Shown here: piece after piece, positions 32,793-41,635 of the stretch
How the letters are laid out: each line of letters starts with the position of its first letter
How positions within the stretch are numbered: the first letter of the stretch is position 1
Source of the DNA: Nonomuraea turcica
Lineage (GTDB): Bacteria; Actinomycetota; Actinomycetes; Streptosporangiales; Streptosporangiaceae
Length of the DNA stretch: 64,000 bases
Assembly: GCF_030718205.1 (NCBI RefSeq)
Contig: NZ_JAUZQF010000016.1
Span: 124,001-188,000, forward strand
Direction of reading: 5' to 3'
The notes under the pieces: model-generated
What the model was told of the DNA's origin: nothing
The model's input: only the letters and a program-made list of their open reading frames with translations
The model's database searches: none
Made by a program: the position numbers and the translations under genes

Positions 32793-33605
32793 TCACGAGA
32801 TGGGGGCGACCCTGGCCAGGCGCTGCGCGAGCGAGCCGAGGTCCTCGACGAGGGATTCGCGGAGCCGGGTGGTGAACCGCACGGTGAGCAGGGTCGCGCT
32901 GACCGCCACGGGAGTGGGGCGGTCGCCGGGCACGGCGACGCCCACGCAGGTGATGCCTTCGGTGTTTTCCTCGTCGTCGACGGAGTAGCCGCGCTCGCGA
33001 GTGCTGTCCAGATCACGGCGCAGAGCGTCCATGCTCCGGTGGGAACGGGGCGTGAACGCCGGCAGCTCCTGCACTCGGGCCAGGCGCCGCTCCAGCTCGT
33101 CCGCGGGAAGAGAGGCGAGCATGGCCTTGCCGAGCGCGGTCACCACGGCCGGCATGCGCCGCCCGATGTCGCTGGCCAGCCGGACGGGCTGGCTGCCGTC
33201 GTGCCGGGCGAGGTAGACGACCTCGAGGTCGTCCAGCGTGGCCAGCAGCAACGTCTCCTGCGAGGCCGCGGGAAGCGCGGCGGCGCCCGTGCGGAACTCG
33301 CCCAGTATGTCGGTGCCGGCGAGGAAGCCCTGGCCGAGCTCGAGCACCTTGTAATCCAGCGCCCAGCGGCCGTCGATGCGGCGGATCATGTGGCTGTCCT
33401 CCAGCGCCGCGCAGAGATTCGCGACGGTGGACTTCGCCAGGTCGAGCGCCCTCGCCAGCTCGGTCACGGACAGCGGCCGCCTGCTCTTGGAGAGGATCTC
33501 CAGCACCGCGACCGCCCTGGTCACTGCAGGGGAGCGGCTTTCGACCGAGCGCAGCGAACGCTCCTCGGGCTGCTCCGCCAGAGAGGCGCCGACGGCCTGG
33601 ATCAT
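32793..33605 (-). CDS. IclR-family regulator of the idonate/gluconate-type operon
   Basis: From ATG 33605 (AGAGGAG upstream) the protein has 270 residues. The winged helix is at residues about 30-95 (RAVAVLEILSKSRRPLSVTE, LAKSTVANLCAALE), followed by an IclR effector domain (LATLDDLEVVYLARHDGSQP, ALGKAMLASLP). It is the last gene of the leftward operon that starts at 37528, 92-110 bp after the ketoacid reductase gene. A perfect palindrome 79-91 bp upstream suggests self-regulation. The effector is probably a sugar acid, judged only by neighbours. Confidence 0.9.
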   Translation of the reverse strand: MIQAVGASLAEQPEERSLRSVESRSPAVTRAVAVLEILSKSRRPLSVTELARALDLAKSTVANLCAALEDSHMIRRIDGRWALDYKVLELGQGFLAGTDILGEFRTGAAALPAASQETLLLATLDDLEVVYLARHDGSQPVRLASDIGRRMPAVVTALGKAMLASLPADELERRLARVQELPAFTPRSHRSMDALRRDLDSTRERGYSVDDEENTEGITCVGVAVPGDRPTPVAVSATLLTVRFTTRLRESLVEDLGSLAQRLARVAPIS

Positions 33606-33683
33606 GAGGGCTCCTCTTGTCATTACGCTGTGCTCCCATACTACGAACGATGACCCAGACCGCGGTACCTCTGTACAGTTTTT

Positions 33684-33696
33684 GGAACGACGTTCC
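33684..33696. promoter_or_regulatory. Candidate IclR operator
   Basis: GGAACG-A-CGTTCC is a perfect 13-bp palindrome in the gap between the ketoacid reductase stop and the IclR start. It shares the core AACGACGTT with the palindrome at 43788-43798 next to the second IclR gene. Confidence 0.55.
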
Positions 33697-33715
33697 GCCA
33701 GCGCGATAGACGAGG

Positions 33716-34717
33716 TCAGCGACCCGGCCGGTCCTGGGTTCCGGGCAGCGGGGTCGGCGCGGCTTCGCCACCGAGGACGGCCTCGATGTTGCGGGCTGCG
33801 AGGTCGGTCATCGCCGCGCGCGTCGCCCCGGTCGCCGAGCCCACGTGCGGCAGCACCACCAGGCGCGGCTCGGCGAACAGCGGGTCGGCCGGATCCGTAC
33901 GGGGCTCATCGGTCATCACATCGAGTCCCGCCGAGTGCAGCTCGCCTCGGCGCAGGGCCGCCAGCAGGGCATCCTCGTCGACAATCCCGCCCCGGGCGGT
34001 GTTGACCAGAGTCGCCGTCGGCTTCATCCTGGCCAGCTCCTCGCGGCCGATCATGCCCGAGGTCTCAGGTGTCAGAGGCGTGTGGATGGAGATCACGTCG
34101 CTGGTCGACAGCAGCTCGTCGAAGGGGACCCAGCGAGACTGCGCGTCGTCCTCCTTTCGTCTCGGGTGATGGTGCTGCACCCGCATGCCGAACCCGGCCG
34201 CCCGGCGAGCCAGGGCGCGCGCGATCTGGCCGTAGCCGATCAGCCCGAGGGTCGCGCCGTGGACGTCCAGGCCGAAGAACTCGGTCACGGCGGCCGAGCC
34301 CCACTCGCCGCGCCGCATGGCGTCCATGCCGGCGACCAGGCGGCGCCGCGCCATCAGGATCAGCGCCATCGCCACGTCGGCGGTGGTGTCGGCCAGCACG
34401 TCCGGCGTGTGTGTGACGACGACACCGCGTTCGCCGGCCGCCGCCACGTCGACGCTGTCGTACCCCATCGACGCCAGCGCCACGACGCGCAACCGCGGCC
34501 CGGCCGCGTCCAGGAACTCGCCTCCTATGCGGTCGTTGCCAACGGCGAGCAGGGCGTCGCACCCGTGGGCCAGGTCGGCGAGTTCGGCGGGGACGGGTGG
34601 CGCCGTCCCCTCCCACACGGTGACGTCGTAGCGCTCGGCCAGGCGGGCGACGGCGTCTCCCGGGAGGTCGGCGCGGGAGACCACGACGCGCGGGCGAGAT
34701 GCGGGCGTGCCAGACAT
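33716..34717 (-). CDS. D-isomer-specific 2-hydroxyacid dehydrogenase (2-ketogluconate/hydroxypyruvate reductase-like)
   Basis: The 333-residue protein has the NAD(P)-binding LGLIGYGQIARALARRA, the substrate Arg in LVNTARGGIVDEDAL, the catalytic Glu in DVMTDEPR and His in VLPHVGSATGAT. It resembles GhrB-type reductases, which convert 2-ketogluconate to gluconate, 2-keto-L-gulonate to idonate, or glyoxylate to glycolate. With the idonate- and gluconate-type dehydrogenases just upstream, a ketoaldonate reductase role is likely. ATG 34717 follows GGAG. Confidence 0.85.
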   Translation of the reverse strand: MSGTPASRPRVVVSRADLPGDAVARLAERYDVTVWEGTAPPVPAELADLAHGCDALLAVGNDRIGGEFLDAAGPRLRVVALASMGYDSVDVAAAGERGVVVTHTPDVLADTTADVAMALILMARRRLVAGMDAMRRGEWGSAAVTEFFGLDVHGATLGLIGYGQIARALARRAAGFGMRVQHHHPRRKEDDAQSRWVPFDELLSTSDVISIHTPLTPETSGMIGREELARMKPTATLVNTARGGIVDEDALLAALRRGELHSAGLDVMTDEPRTDPADPLFAEPRLVVLPHVGSATGATRAAMTDLAARNIEAVLGGEAAPTPLPGTQDRPGR

Positions 34718-34784
34718 GTTGTGCTCCGTTTCAGGGAAATCTTCAGACTTACACCAGGCGTACCCGGACCGGCGGGCGGCATGG

Positions 34785-35855
34785 TCACGCCGCGCCGGGA
34801 TCGGCGAAGCCGAGCAGGACCTTGCAGGAGCGCGCCGGGTCGGCGGCCAGCTCGAACGCGTCGTTCGCGCGTTCCGCCGGAAGCACGGAGGAGATCACCG
34901 GATCGACGGCGAGGCGGCCGTCGGCCAGTGCCTGGAGGACCTCCCCGAGCTCGGTGTCGAAGCGGAAAGAGCCGACGAACCGAAGCTCTCGCGTGATCAT
35001 CGTGTTGGCGGGGAGCGGCGTGTCTCCTGGCGGAAGCAGGCCGAGGCCCACCACGGTGGCGCCCCGGTCCACCCCGTACACGCAGCTGCGCAGGCCCGCG
35101 GAGGTGCCGGAGGACTCGATGGCGAGGTCCGCCGCCAGGTCCTCGATCACGCCGGTGTCCATGGTCCCACCGACGCGGATCACCGAGGTGGCGCCCACTG
35201 CCTTCGCGACCGTCAGCGGCTCCTCGAACACGTCGGTCACGACGATCTCGCCGGCGCCGGACGCCCGCAGCGCCGCGACCACCAGGCAGCCGATGGGACC
35301 CGCACCGGTCACGAGCACCCGTTTGCCGCGCACATCGCCCGCCTGCCGCACGGCGTGCCAGGCCACCGCCGCCGGCTCGGCGACGGCGGCCATCCTCAGG
35401 TCCAGGCCCTCGGGGAGCGGCAGCACCCGCTCGGCGGGCGCCACCAGGACGTCGGCGAAGCCGCCCTGCACGTGAGGCGAGCGGGCGGCGCTGCCGAGGT
35501 AGCCGGTGTCCAGGCACGTGTTGCGCCGCCCGGCGCGGCACTGCCGGCATTTCCCGCACGACACCAGCGGGTGCACGGCCACCGGGGTTCCTGGGGACAG
35601 CCGCGCGCCGGGGCCGGCCGCACGCACCCGGCCCACGATCTCGTGGCCGAGGATCAGCGGCTCGCGCAGGCGGAACTCGCCGACCGCGCCGTGCCGCCAG
35701 TAATGCAGGTCAGAGCCGCAGATGCCGCCGTAGCTGATGTCCACCGCCACCTCGCCCGGTCCGGGCACCGGGATGGGGCGTTCTTCCAGGCGTAGGTCTC
35801 CCGCGCCGTGCGCCACCACCGCGCGCATGGCCGGCCGCGTCGTCGTCGACGTCAT
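34785..35855 (-). CDS. Zinc-dependent MDR alcohol dehydrogenase (L-idonate 5-dehydrogenase-like)
   Basis: The 356-residue protein (ATG 35855; GTG 35867 is an alternative) begins with catalytic-zinc ligands in GGICGSDLHYWRHG and LILGHEIVGRV. The structural-zinc Cys cluster CGKCRQCRAGRRNTC and Rossmann VLVTGAGPIGCLVV follow. The HYWRHG segment and order match sorbitol/L-idonate dehydrogenases (IdnD), which oxidise L-idonate to 5-ketogluconate. It sits directly after the gluconate-5-dehydrogenase-like SDR. Polyol versus aldonate substrate cannot be settled by sequence alone. Confidence 0.8.
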   Translation of the reverse strand: MTSTTTRPAMRAVVAHGAGDLRLEERPIPVPGPGEVAVDISYGGICGSDLHYWRHGAVGEFRLREPLILGHEIVGRVRAAGPGARLSPGTPVAVHPLVSCGKCRQCRAGRRNTCLDTGYLGSAARSPHVQGGFADVLVAPAERVLPLPEGLDLRMAAVAEPAAVAWHAVRQAGDVRGKRVLVTGAGPIGCLVVAALRASGAGEIVVTDVFEEPLTVAKAVGATSVIRVGGTMDTGVIEDLAADLAIESSGTSAGLRSCVYGVDRGATVVGLGLLPPGDTPLPANTMITRELRFVGSFRFDTELGEVLQALADGRLAVDPVISSVLPAERANDAFELAADPARSCKVLLGFADPGAA

Positions 35856-35873
35856 GTCTTGACCCACCCTTCC

Positions 35874-36647
35874 TCAGATGACCGCGGTCAGTCCGCCGTC
35901 GACGGCGATGACCTGGCCGTTGACGAAATCCGACGCCGGTGCCGCGAGCCACACCAGCGTTCCGACGAGGTCCTCGACGGACGCCCAGCGCCCGGCCGGG
36001 GTGCGGCCCCGGATCCAGGCGTCGAAGGGGGGATCGTCGACGAGCGGGCGGGTCAGCTCGGTGATCACGTATCCGGGGGCGAGCCCGTTGACCGTCACCC
36101 CGGAGGCCGCCCATTCCGCGCACATGCCCTTGGTCAGCATCGCCAGGCCGCCCTTGGACGCGGAGTAGGCCGCGATGCCGGGCCGGGCGAGCCAGGTCTG
36201 CACGGAGCAGATATTGACGATCTTTCCGTAACCGCGCTCGATCATGCCTGCGGCGACCGCGCGTCCGACGAGGAAGGCGCTGGTCAGATTGGTGTGGACA
36301 ACCCTGTCGAAGGTCTCCGCCGGCACCTGGAGCAGCGGCTCACGGTGCTGGATCCCGGTGTTGTTCACCAGGATGTCCACCGCGCCGACCCGGTGCTCGA
36401 TCTCCTGGACCGCCCGCTGCACGGCCGCCGGGTCGGTGACGTCGAAGGGCATCGCGTGCGCCTTCGCCCCGGTGCGTTCCACCAGCCTGTCCCGTGCGCG
36501 CTCCAGCGCCTCGGGGTCGCGGCCGTTGAGCACGATCTCGGCGCCCGCCTCGGCCAGTCCGGTGGCCAGGGCCTCCCCGATGCCCTTGCTGGACCCCGTC
36601 ACCAGAGCGCGGCGCCCCGACAGGTCGAACAACGCGGAACCCTTCAT
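35874..36647 (-). CDS. SDR oxidoreductase (gluconate 5-dehydrogenase-like)
   Basis: The 257-residue protein has cofactor motif ALVTGSSKGIGEALATGL, NNTGIQ, catalytic Ser in NICSVQTW and YSASKGG (YxxxK). LFDLSGRRALVTGSS and VLNGRDPEALERA follow the IdnO type, which reduces 5-ketogluconate to D-gluconate with NADPH. It overlaps the upstream beta-hydroxyacid dehydrogenase gene by four bases. With the IdnD-like enzyme it would complete idonate to gluconate conversion. Confidence 0.82.
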   Translation of the reverse strand: MKGSALFDLSGRRALVTGSSKGIGEALATGLAEAGAEIVLNGRDPEALERARDRLVERTGAKAHAMPFDVTDPAAVQRAVQEIEHRVGAVDILVNNTGIQHREPLLQVPAETFDRVVHTNLTSAFLVGRAVAAGMIERGYGKIVNICSVQTWLARPGIAAYSASKGGLAMLTKGMCAEWAASGVTVNGLAPGYVITELTRPLVDDPPFDAWIRGRTPAGRWASVEDLVGTLVWLAAPASDFVNGQVIAVDGGLTAVI

Positions 36648-37528
36648 GAGCCGGCCTCCGTCGGACAGTAGTAGTGCATCAGTGCGGCGTTGTCGGCCTC
36701 GCCGTGACCGGCGGCGGCCAGCCAGCGGTGCAGCTCGGCGACGGCGGAGGTGACCGGCAGCGGCACGCCGGCCGAGCGCGCGTAGTCGCGGGCGGCTTCC
36801 AGATCTTTGACCATATTGCTGACTCTCCCGGTCGGCGAGAGATCGAACTCGGCGAACTTCACGAAGAACTCCTGCAACAGCGCGGAGTCCCCCCTACCCC
36901 CGGAGAGAGCCGCGAGCACCTGCCGCGCCGGCAGCCCGGCCGCCCGCACCAGCGCGGCGGCCTCGGCGAGGGCGGCGAACCCGCAACCGACCAGCACCTG
37001 ATTGATGGACTTCGCCAGTTGCCCGGAGCCCGCCGGGCCGAGGTGGGTCAGCCGGCAGGCCAGGTCTTCCAGCACGGGCAGGGCCCGCTCCACGTGCTCG
37101 TCATCACCGCCGAGCATCAGAGTCAGCTCACCACGCGCGGCTCCCGGCGCCCCGCCGGACAGCGGCGCGTCCACCCAGCCGGCGCCGAGCTTCGCGGCGC
37201 GCCGGGCGAACTCGCGCGTGCGGTCGGGGTCGATGCTGGACATGTCGATCACCAGTACGCCGTCCGGCGCGCCGGCGAGCACGCCCTCCGGCCCGAAGGC
37301 CACGTCCTCGACGATGTCGGCGGTGTTGAGGGAGAGGAGCACCACGGACGACTCGGCGAGATGCCCCGGCGACCGCGCCGCGAGCGCCCCTTCTGAGGAG
37401 AGCTCGGCGACGGTGTCGGGCCGGATGTCGTAGACCCGCACCGGCCGCCCCTGCTTCACCAGCCGGCGGGCGATGGCCGCGCCCATGACGCCCAGCCCGG
37501 CGATCCCCACCTCTATCTGCTCCTCCAT
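36644..37528 (-). CDS. NAD(P)-dependent beta-hydroxyacid dehydrogenase (HIBADH/6-PGDH-like)
   Basis: The 294-residue protein begins VGIAGLGVMGAAIARRLVKQ (Rossmann). It has VIDMSSIDPDRTREFARRA, DAPLSGGAPGAARGELTLM (substrate SGG) and the catalytic Lys in SGQLAKSINQVLVG. The family includes 3-hydroxyisobutyrate, tartronate-semialdehyde and glucarate-pathway reductases. First gene of the leftward idonate/gluconate-type operon, with AGGAGGG before the ATG. The exact substrate is unknown; a sugar acid is suggested by neighbours. Confidence 0.85.
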   Translation of the reverse strand: MEEQIEVGIAGLGVMGAAIARRLVKQGRPVRVYDIRPDTVAELSSEGALAARSPGHLAESSVVLLSLNTADIVEDVAFGPEGVLAGAPDGVLVIDMSSIDPDRTREFARRAAKLGAGWVDAPLSGGAPGAARGELTLMLGGDDEHVERALPVLEDLACRLTHLGPAGSGQLAKSINQVLVGCGFAALAEAAALVRAAGLPARQVLAALSGGRGDSALLQEFFVKFAEFDLSPTGRVSNMVKDLEAARDYARSAGVPLPVTSAVAELHRWLAAAGHGEADNAALMHYYCPTEAGS

Positions 37529-37871
37529 GCACCCTCCTGGCCCATATTCTGTCCTCGTATCAGCATATTGAACTCTCCTCGACCGCGCCTGGCAAGCTCC
37601 GATCGCGGCCCAGACCTCCCCGATGACCCGATCTACCAGGTGAGAGGCCGAAATGGATGGCGCTTCCTGAACTCGCTGCGCGTAACAAGATGTGTTCAGA
37701 ATATTGGCTTGTGTGCTGCTTCCTGTTACGGTCTCAGTCGTCCGCAGATGAACTGCGTGTTACCTCCGCGAGACGGAAGGCGGCATCCCCCCATGCAGGT
37801 GCCAACCTCGACAACCCAGACCACCGGCGGCGACAGCACCCCCCACGACCCCCGGACTGCGTCGCGCACTC
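37529..37871. other. Divergent regulatory gap (343 bp) between dehydrogenase operon and MFS gene
   Basis: It must hold promoters for both directions. On the minus strand TTCAAT and GAATAT 17 bp apart are a possible promoter for the dehydrogenase operon. CGTAACA (37681) and TGTTACG (37724) form an inverted repeat with a 36-nt gap. The last 79 bp hold an apparent out-of-frame N-terminus of the MFS carrier (see its entry). No other gene is seen. Confidence 0.5.
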
Positions 37872-39134
37872 TTGACCAGCTCGGTGGGCAGCGCCCTCGA
37901 GTACTACGACTTCGCCATCTACGGCCTCGCCTCGGCCCTGGTGTTCCGGCACTTGTTCTTCCCCGGGCTCGGCTCGGCGGTCGGGCTCGTGGCGATCTTC
38001 GCCACCTACGCGGTCGGCTTCGTCGCCCGTCCGCTCGGTGGGCTGTTCTTCGGGTCACTGGGCGACCGGCATGGCCGGAAAACGGTGCTGGTCGTGACGG
38101 TCGCGCTGATGGGCGGCTCGTCGTTCGCCATCGGGCTGCTGCCCACCTATGAGACCGCGGGCGTGTGGAGTCCGATCCTGCTGATGATCCTGCGGGTGCT
38201 CCAGGGCTTCGGCGCCGGGGCCGAGCAGGCCGGCGCGTCGACGCTGATGGCCGAGTACGCCCCCCGGGCCCGGCGCGGCTACTACGCCGCACTGCCCTTC
38301 GTCGGCATCCAGGTCGGCATGCTGGCCGCCACCGTCCTGTTCATCCCGCTCGCCACGCTGGACCAGGACCTGCTGTTCGGATGGGTATGGCGGGTGCCGT
38401 TCCTGCTGAGCGCGGTGCTCATCGTGCTCGCGGTCTACATCCGGCGGCAGATGGACGAGAGCCCCACCTTCGAACAGCTGTCGGAGTCCGGGGACGTGAG
38501 CAAGCGTCCGCTGCGGGACCTGGTCGCGCACAGTCGCCGGAACCTGTTCATCACCTTCGGGCTGCGGATGGCCGAGAACGGCACGTCCTATCTGTATTCC
38601 ACGTTCAGCATCAGCTACGTGACCGCCGTCGTCGGAGTGTCCGCCTCGGTCGGCCCGCTGGCGGTGGCCTGCGCCTCGCTCGCCGGCGTGGTCTCCATTC
38701 CCCTGTTCGGCATGCTGTCCGACCGGATCGGCCGGGTGCCGCTGTACCGCATGGCGGCGCTCTTCCAGGCGCTGTTCGCCGTTCCCGCGTTCGCGCTGCT
38801 GAGTACCGGAAACACGGTTCTGATCTGCGTGGTCATCACCCTGGGCATCGGAGTCGGGGTCAACGGCATGCTGGGCGCGCAGTGCGCGCTGTTGTCCGAG
38901 TTGTTCGGCGCCCGGCACCGCTACACCGGTGTGGCGATCGGCCGGGAGTTCAGCGCGATCATCGCCGGCGGAGTGGCGCCCATGATCGGCGCGGCCCTGC
39001 TGCTGGCGTTCAGCAACTCGTGGTGGCCGCTGGCCGCGTACGTCGTGGTCCTCTCGCTGATCACCTTCGGGACCACGTTCTTCACGCCGGAGACCCGGGG
39101 CCGGGATCTCGCCGACCTCGCCGACGCCCGCTAG
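37872..39134 (+). CDS. MFS metabolite:H+ symporter; N-terminus probably frameshifted
   Basis: The 420-residue readable part begins at a TTG inside the first helix region (TSSVGSALEYYDFAIYGL). It shows about twelve membrane spans with the MFS signature GSLGDRHGRKTV between TM2 and TM3 and LQGFGAGAEQAGASTLMAEY, as in the MHS family of carboxylate/sugar-acid symporters. No ribosome site precedes this TTG. An ATG at 37793 reads MQVPTSTTQTTGGDSTP in another frame and joins the carrier frame exactly if one C is removed from the C6 run at 37839-37844. The true gene is probably 37793-39134. It likely imports the substrate of the flanking dehydrogenases. Confidence 0.85.
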   Translation: MTSSVGSALEYYDFAIYGLASALVFRHLFFPGLGSAVGLVAIFATYAVGFVARPLGGLFFGSLGDRHGRKTVLVVTVALMGGSSFAIGLLPTYETAGVWSPILLMILRVLQGFGAGAEQAGASTLMAEYAPRARRGYYAALPFVGIQVGMLAATVLFIPLATLDQDLLFGWVWRVPFLLSAVLIVLAVYIRRQMDESPTFEQLSESGDVSKRPLRDLVAHSRRNLFITFGLRMAENGTSYLYSTFSISYVTAVVGVSASVGPLAVACASLAGVVSIPLFGMLSDRIGRVPLYRMAALFQALFAVPAFALLSTGNTVLICVVITLGIGVGVNGMLGAQCALLSELFGARHRYTGVAIGREFSAIIAGGVAPMIGAALLLAFSNSWWPLAAYVVVLSLITFGTTFFTPETRGRDLADLADAR

Positions 39135-39176
39135 CCGGTGAACGCCCGCCCCCGGATTCTGAGCCGAACGGAGACG

Positions 39177-40664
39177 ATGATGACGGTCGCGGGCGAGATC
39201 GTGCTCGGCATCGACCTGGGCTCCACCATGACCAAGGTCGTCGCGGTGGACCGAGCCCATCGGCTGGTCTCGACGGTCGAGCGCCCAGCTCCAATGCGCA
39301 CCGGGCGCGACGGCGAAGCCGTGCACGACCCCGGAGAGGTGCTCGCCGGAGTGTACGACGCGGTGCGCGAGAGCGCCGAAGTCTGCGCGCGGCGCGGCCT
39401 GGCGGTGCGTGGGCTGTCCTTCAGTGCTGCCATGCACACGCTCCTCGCGCTCGGCCCCTCTGACCACCCGCTTACCCCCGCACTGAGCTGGGCGGACACC
39501 CGTTCGGCCGATGTCGCCCGGCGGTTGCGCGCCGACGGCGGCGGCACCGAGCTGCATCGGGCGACCGGCACTCCTGTGCATCCCATGTCGCCGATGGCCA
39601 AGCTCGCCTGGTTCTCCGTTCACGAGCCCGAGCTCGTCCGGCGTACGACCCGCTGGTGTGGTCTGAAAGATCTCGTCCTGCTCCAGTTCACCGGCCGGCT
39701 GGTGACCGACCTCTCCTGTGCGTCGGGCATGGGGCTCATGGACCTGCGGAACTCCCGATGGCACGGACCCGCGCTGGATGTCGCCGGAGTGTCCGGCGAT
39801 CGGCTGCCCGAGCTCGTACCGCCCACCGAGGTGTTGACACTGCTTCCTGAGCCGGCCCGCGCATTGGGGTTGCCCGCCGGACTGCCCGTGGTCGCCGGCG
39901 CGGGGGACGGCCCGCTGGCCAACCTCGCCGTGGGCGCCACCGTCCCGGGAATGGCGGCTCTGTCCCTCGGCACCAGCGGGGCCCTCCGGGTCGTACGCGA
40001 CCGCCCGGGCGTGGACGAGCAGGGCCGGGTGTTCTGCTATTACCTCGCCGACGGACTGTGGGTGCTCGGCGGCGCGGTCAGCAACGCCGGGGTGGTCGCC
40101 CAATGGGCGGCCGAGTCGTTCGGCGGCGCCGACCTCGCCGACCTCCTCAAAGAGGCGGCACAGGTGGAACCCGGCGCTGAAGGTCTGATCGGGCTGCCGC
40201 ACCTGCTCGGCGAACGCGCCCCATGGTGGGATCCGGACGCTCGGGGCGCCCTGGTCGGGCTCCGGCGCGGACACGGCAGGGCGCATCTGACGAGGGCCAT
40301 GATCGAGGGGGTCGGGCAGCAGCTCGCACTGGTACGCGACTCAGTGCTCGCGGCCGGGTCGGCGATCACCGCGGTGCGGGCCACCGGCGGCGCACTGCGC
40401 TCACCGCTGTGGGCCGAGGTGCTCGCCGCCGCCCTCGACATGCCGCTGGAGATCACGGACGACGCCGCCGGCTCCGGCTTCGGCGCCGCGTTGCTGGGTT
40501 GGCGTGCTCTCGGCGCCCTCCCCTCGCTGCCCTCCGCGACATCCGAAGCCGGCTTCCGTGCCCATCGCACCGTCACGCCCGACCCCGTGGCCGCGCGGCG
40601 GATGGCCGCCACGCGGCACCTCACCGAGCAGTTGTACCGGGTGTTGCGCGAGATGCCCTGGTAG
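39177..40664 (+). CDS. FGGY-family carbohydrate kinase (gluconokinase-like)
   Basis: The 495-residue protein opens with the phosphate-1 motif LGIDLGSTMTKVVAVD. SFSAAMHTLLAL, SWADTRSADVARRL, LSLGTSGALRVV (phosphate 2) and AVRATGGALRSPLWAEVLAAAL (adenosine site) follow, covering both actin-like domains. The pattern SAAMH...WADTR is closest to bacterial gluconokinases. It would phosphorylate gluconate from the idonate-type steps to 6-phosphogluconate. It is in the same direction as the MFS carrier, 42 bp behind it. GTG 39138 is a possible longer start. Confidence 0.85.
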   Translation: MMTVAGEIVLGIDLGSTMTKVVAVDRAHRLVSTVERPAPMRTGRDGEAVHDPGEVLAGVYDAVRESAEVCARRGLAVRGLSFSAAMHTLLALGPSDHPLTPALSWADTRSADVARRLRADGGGTELHRATGTPVHPMSPMAKLAWFSVHEPELVRRTTRWCGLKDLVLLQFTGRLVTDLSCASGMGLMDLRNSRWHGPALDVAGVSGDRLPELVPPTEVLTLLPEPARALGLPAGLPVVAGAGDGPLANLAVGATVPGMAALSLGTSGALRVVRDRPGVDEQGRVFCYYLADGLWVLGGAVSNAGVVAQWAAESFGGADLADLLKEAAQVEPGAEGLIGLPHLLGERAPWWDPDARGALVGLRRGHGRAHLTRAMIEGVGQQLALVRDSVLAAGSAITAVRATGGALRSPLWAEVLAAALDMPLEITDDAAGSGFGAALLGWRALGALPSLPSATSEAGFRAHRTVTPDPVAARRMAATRHLTEQLYRVLREMPW

Positions 40665-40739
40665 CGCGGGCGTGCTCGGCGTCGTCGCTCAAGCGCGAGT
40701 TGCCGCCATGCGTCCGAGGCCGACGATTCCTACCTGCAT
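40665..40739 (-). pseudogene. Stump of a 6-phosphogluconate-dehydrogenase-like gene
   Basis: Directly after the minus-strand dehydrogenase gene at 40745, an ATG at 40739 opens MQVGIVGLGRMAATRA and stops at 40689. VGIVGLGRM is the start of the NAD-binding motif of Gnd/HIBADH proteins (Gnd commonly opens with M-Q-x-G-x-x-G-L-G-R-M). The rest is lost where the FGGY kinase gene ends. AAAGGA overlapping the previous gene could serve as ribosome site. It looks like a truncated third gene of this operon. Confidence 0.55.
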
Positions 40740-40744
40740 TGGTC

Positions 40745-41635
40745 TCAGTCCTTTGCGGGAGTGTTGCGAAGAATGTCCAGGACGACGCTGTTGTCGAGGT
40801 GGCCGAGCCCTTCGGCGTCGACCGCCTCGTACAGCCGGGCGACGGCCGTGGAGAGCGGCAGCGCGGTCCGCGCGCCGGCGGCGCTCTCCAGGACGAACCC
40901 CAGGTCCTTGCGGAGGTAGCGGGCCGGACCAGAGGGTGTGAAGTCCCCGGTGGCCAGGTGGTGACGCTTCTGCGCGAGCACTTCCGAGGCGGCCAGCCCA
41001 CCGGCCAGCACGTCGAGCAGCTCCGTCGGTTCGAGTCCGCCGCGTTCGGCGAGGAGCACGGCTTCGGCCAGGGCGACCAGGGTGCCTGCGACGACGAGCT
41101 GGTTGCAGGCCTTCGCGAGTGATCCGGCGCCGGTGTCCCCCATGCGGCGGACGGTCGAACCCATGGACTCCAGGTATGGGCGGACGCGCTCAACGGCGTC
41201 CACCGGCCCGCCCGCCATGATCGATAACGTGGCGTCGCGGGCGCCGGTCACTCCGCCGCTGACAGGGGCGTCGATGACCGTGATGCCGTACGGGCGCAGC
41301 CGCTCGGCCAGCGCACGCACGCCGGTCGGGGAGACGGTGCCCATCACGAGCAGGATGTCCATGGCCGGGTCCCCGGAGAGCAGCCCGTCCGGGCCGTCCA
41401 GCACCTCGGCGACCTGGGGCAGGTCGGGCAGCATGGTGATGACGACGGGTGCGGCGGCGCTCACCTGCGCCGGGCGTCCCGCAGTGCGGCAGCCGGACGA
41501 TCCGGCGGCCTGCAGCGGCGGGCGGGCGCGGTTCCAGGCCAGGACGTCGTATCCGCTCTTGGCGAGGTTCGCCGCCATCGGCAAGCCCATGGCGCCGAGC
41601 CCGACGAAACCGACGGTCTCCTGCACGGGCGTCAT
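40745..41635 (-). CDS. Beta-hydroxyacid dehydrogenase, second copy (HIBADH-like)
   Basis: The 296-residue protein has Rossmann TVGFVGLGAMGLPMAANLAK, VIDAPVSGGVTGARDATLSI and catalytic Lys in GAGSLAKACNQLVV. It is clearly different from the copy at 36644. Its start overlaps the upstream 2-hydroxyacid dehydrogenase stop (ATGA). The operon order is cyclase, 2-hydroxyacid dehydrogenase, this gene, then the truncated Gnd-like stump. Substrate unknown. Confidence 0.85.
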   Translation of the reverse strand: MTPVQETVGFVGLGAMGLPMAANLAKSGYDVLAWNRARPPLQAAGSSGCRTAGRPAQVSAAAPVVITMLPDLPQVAEVLDGPDGLLSGDPAMDILLVMGTVSPTGVRALAERLRPYGITVIDAPVSGGVTGARDATLSIMAGGPVDAVERVRPYLESMGSTVRRMGDTGAGSLAKACNQLVVAGTLVALAEAVLLAERGGLEPTELLDVLAGGLAASEVLAQKRHHLATGDFTPSGPARYLRKDLGFVLESAAGARTALPLSTAVARLYEAVDAEGLGHLDNSVVLDILRNTPAKD

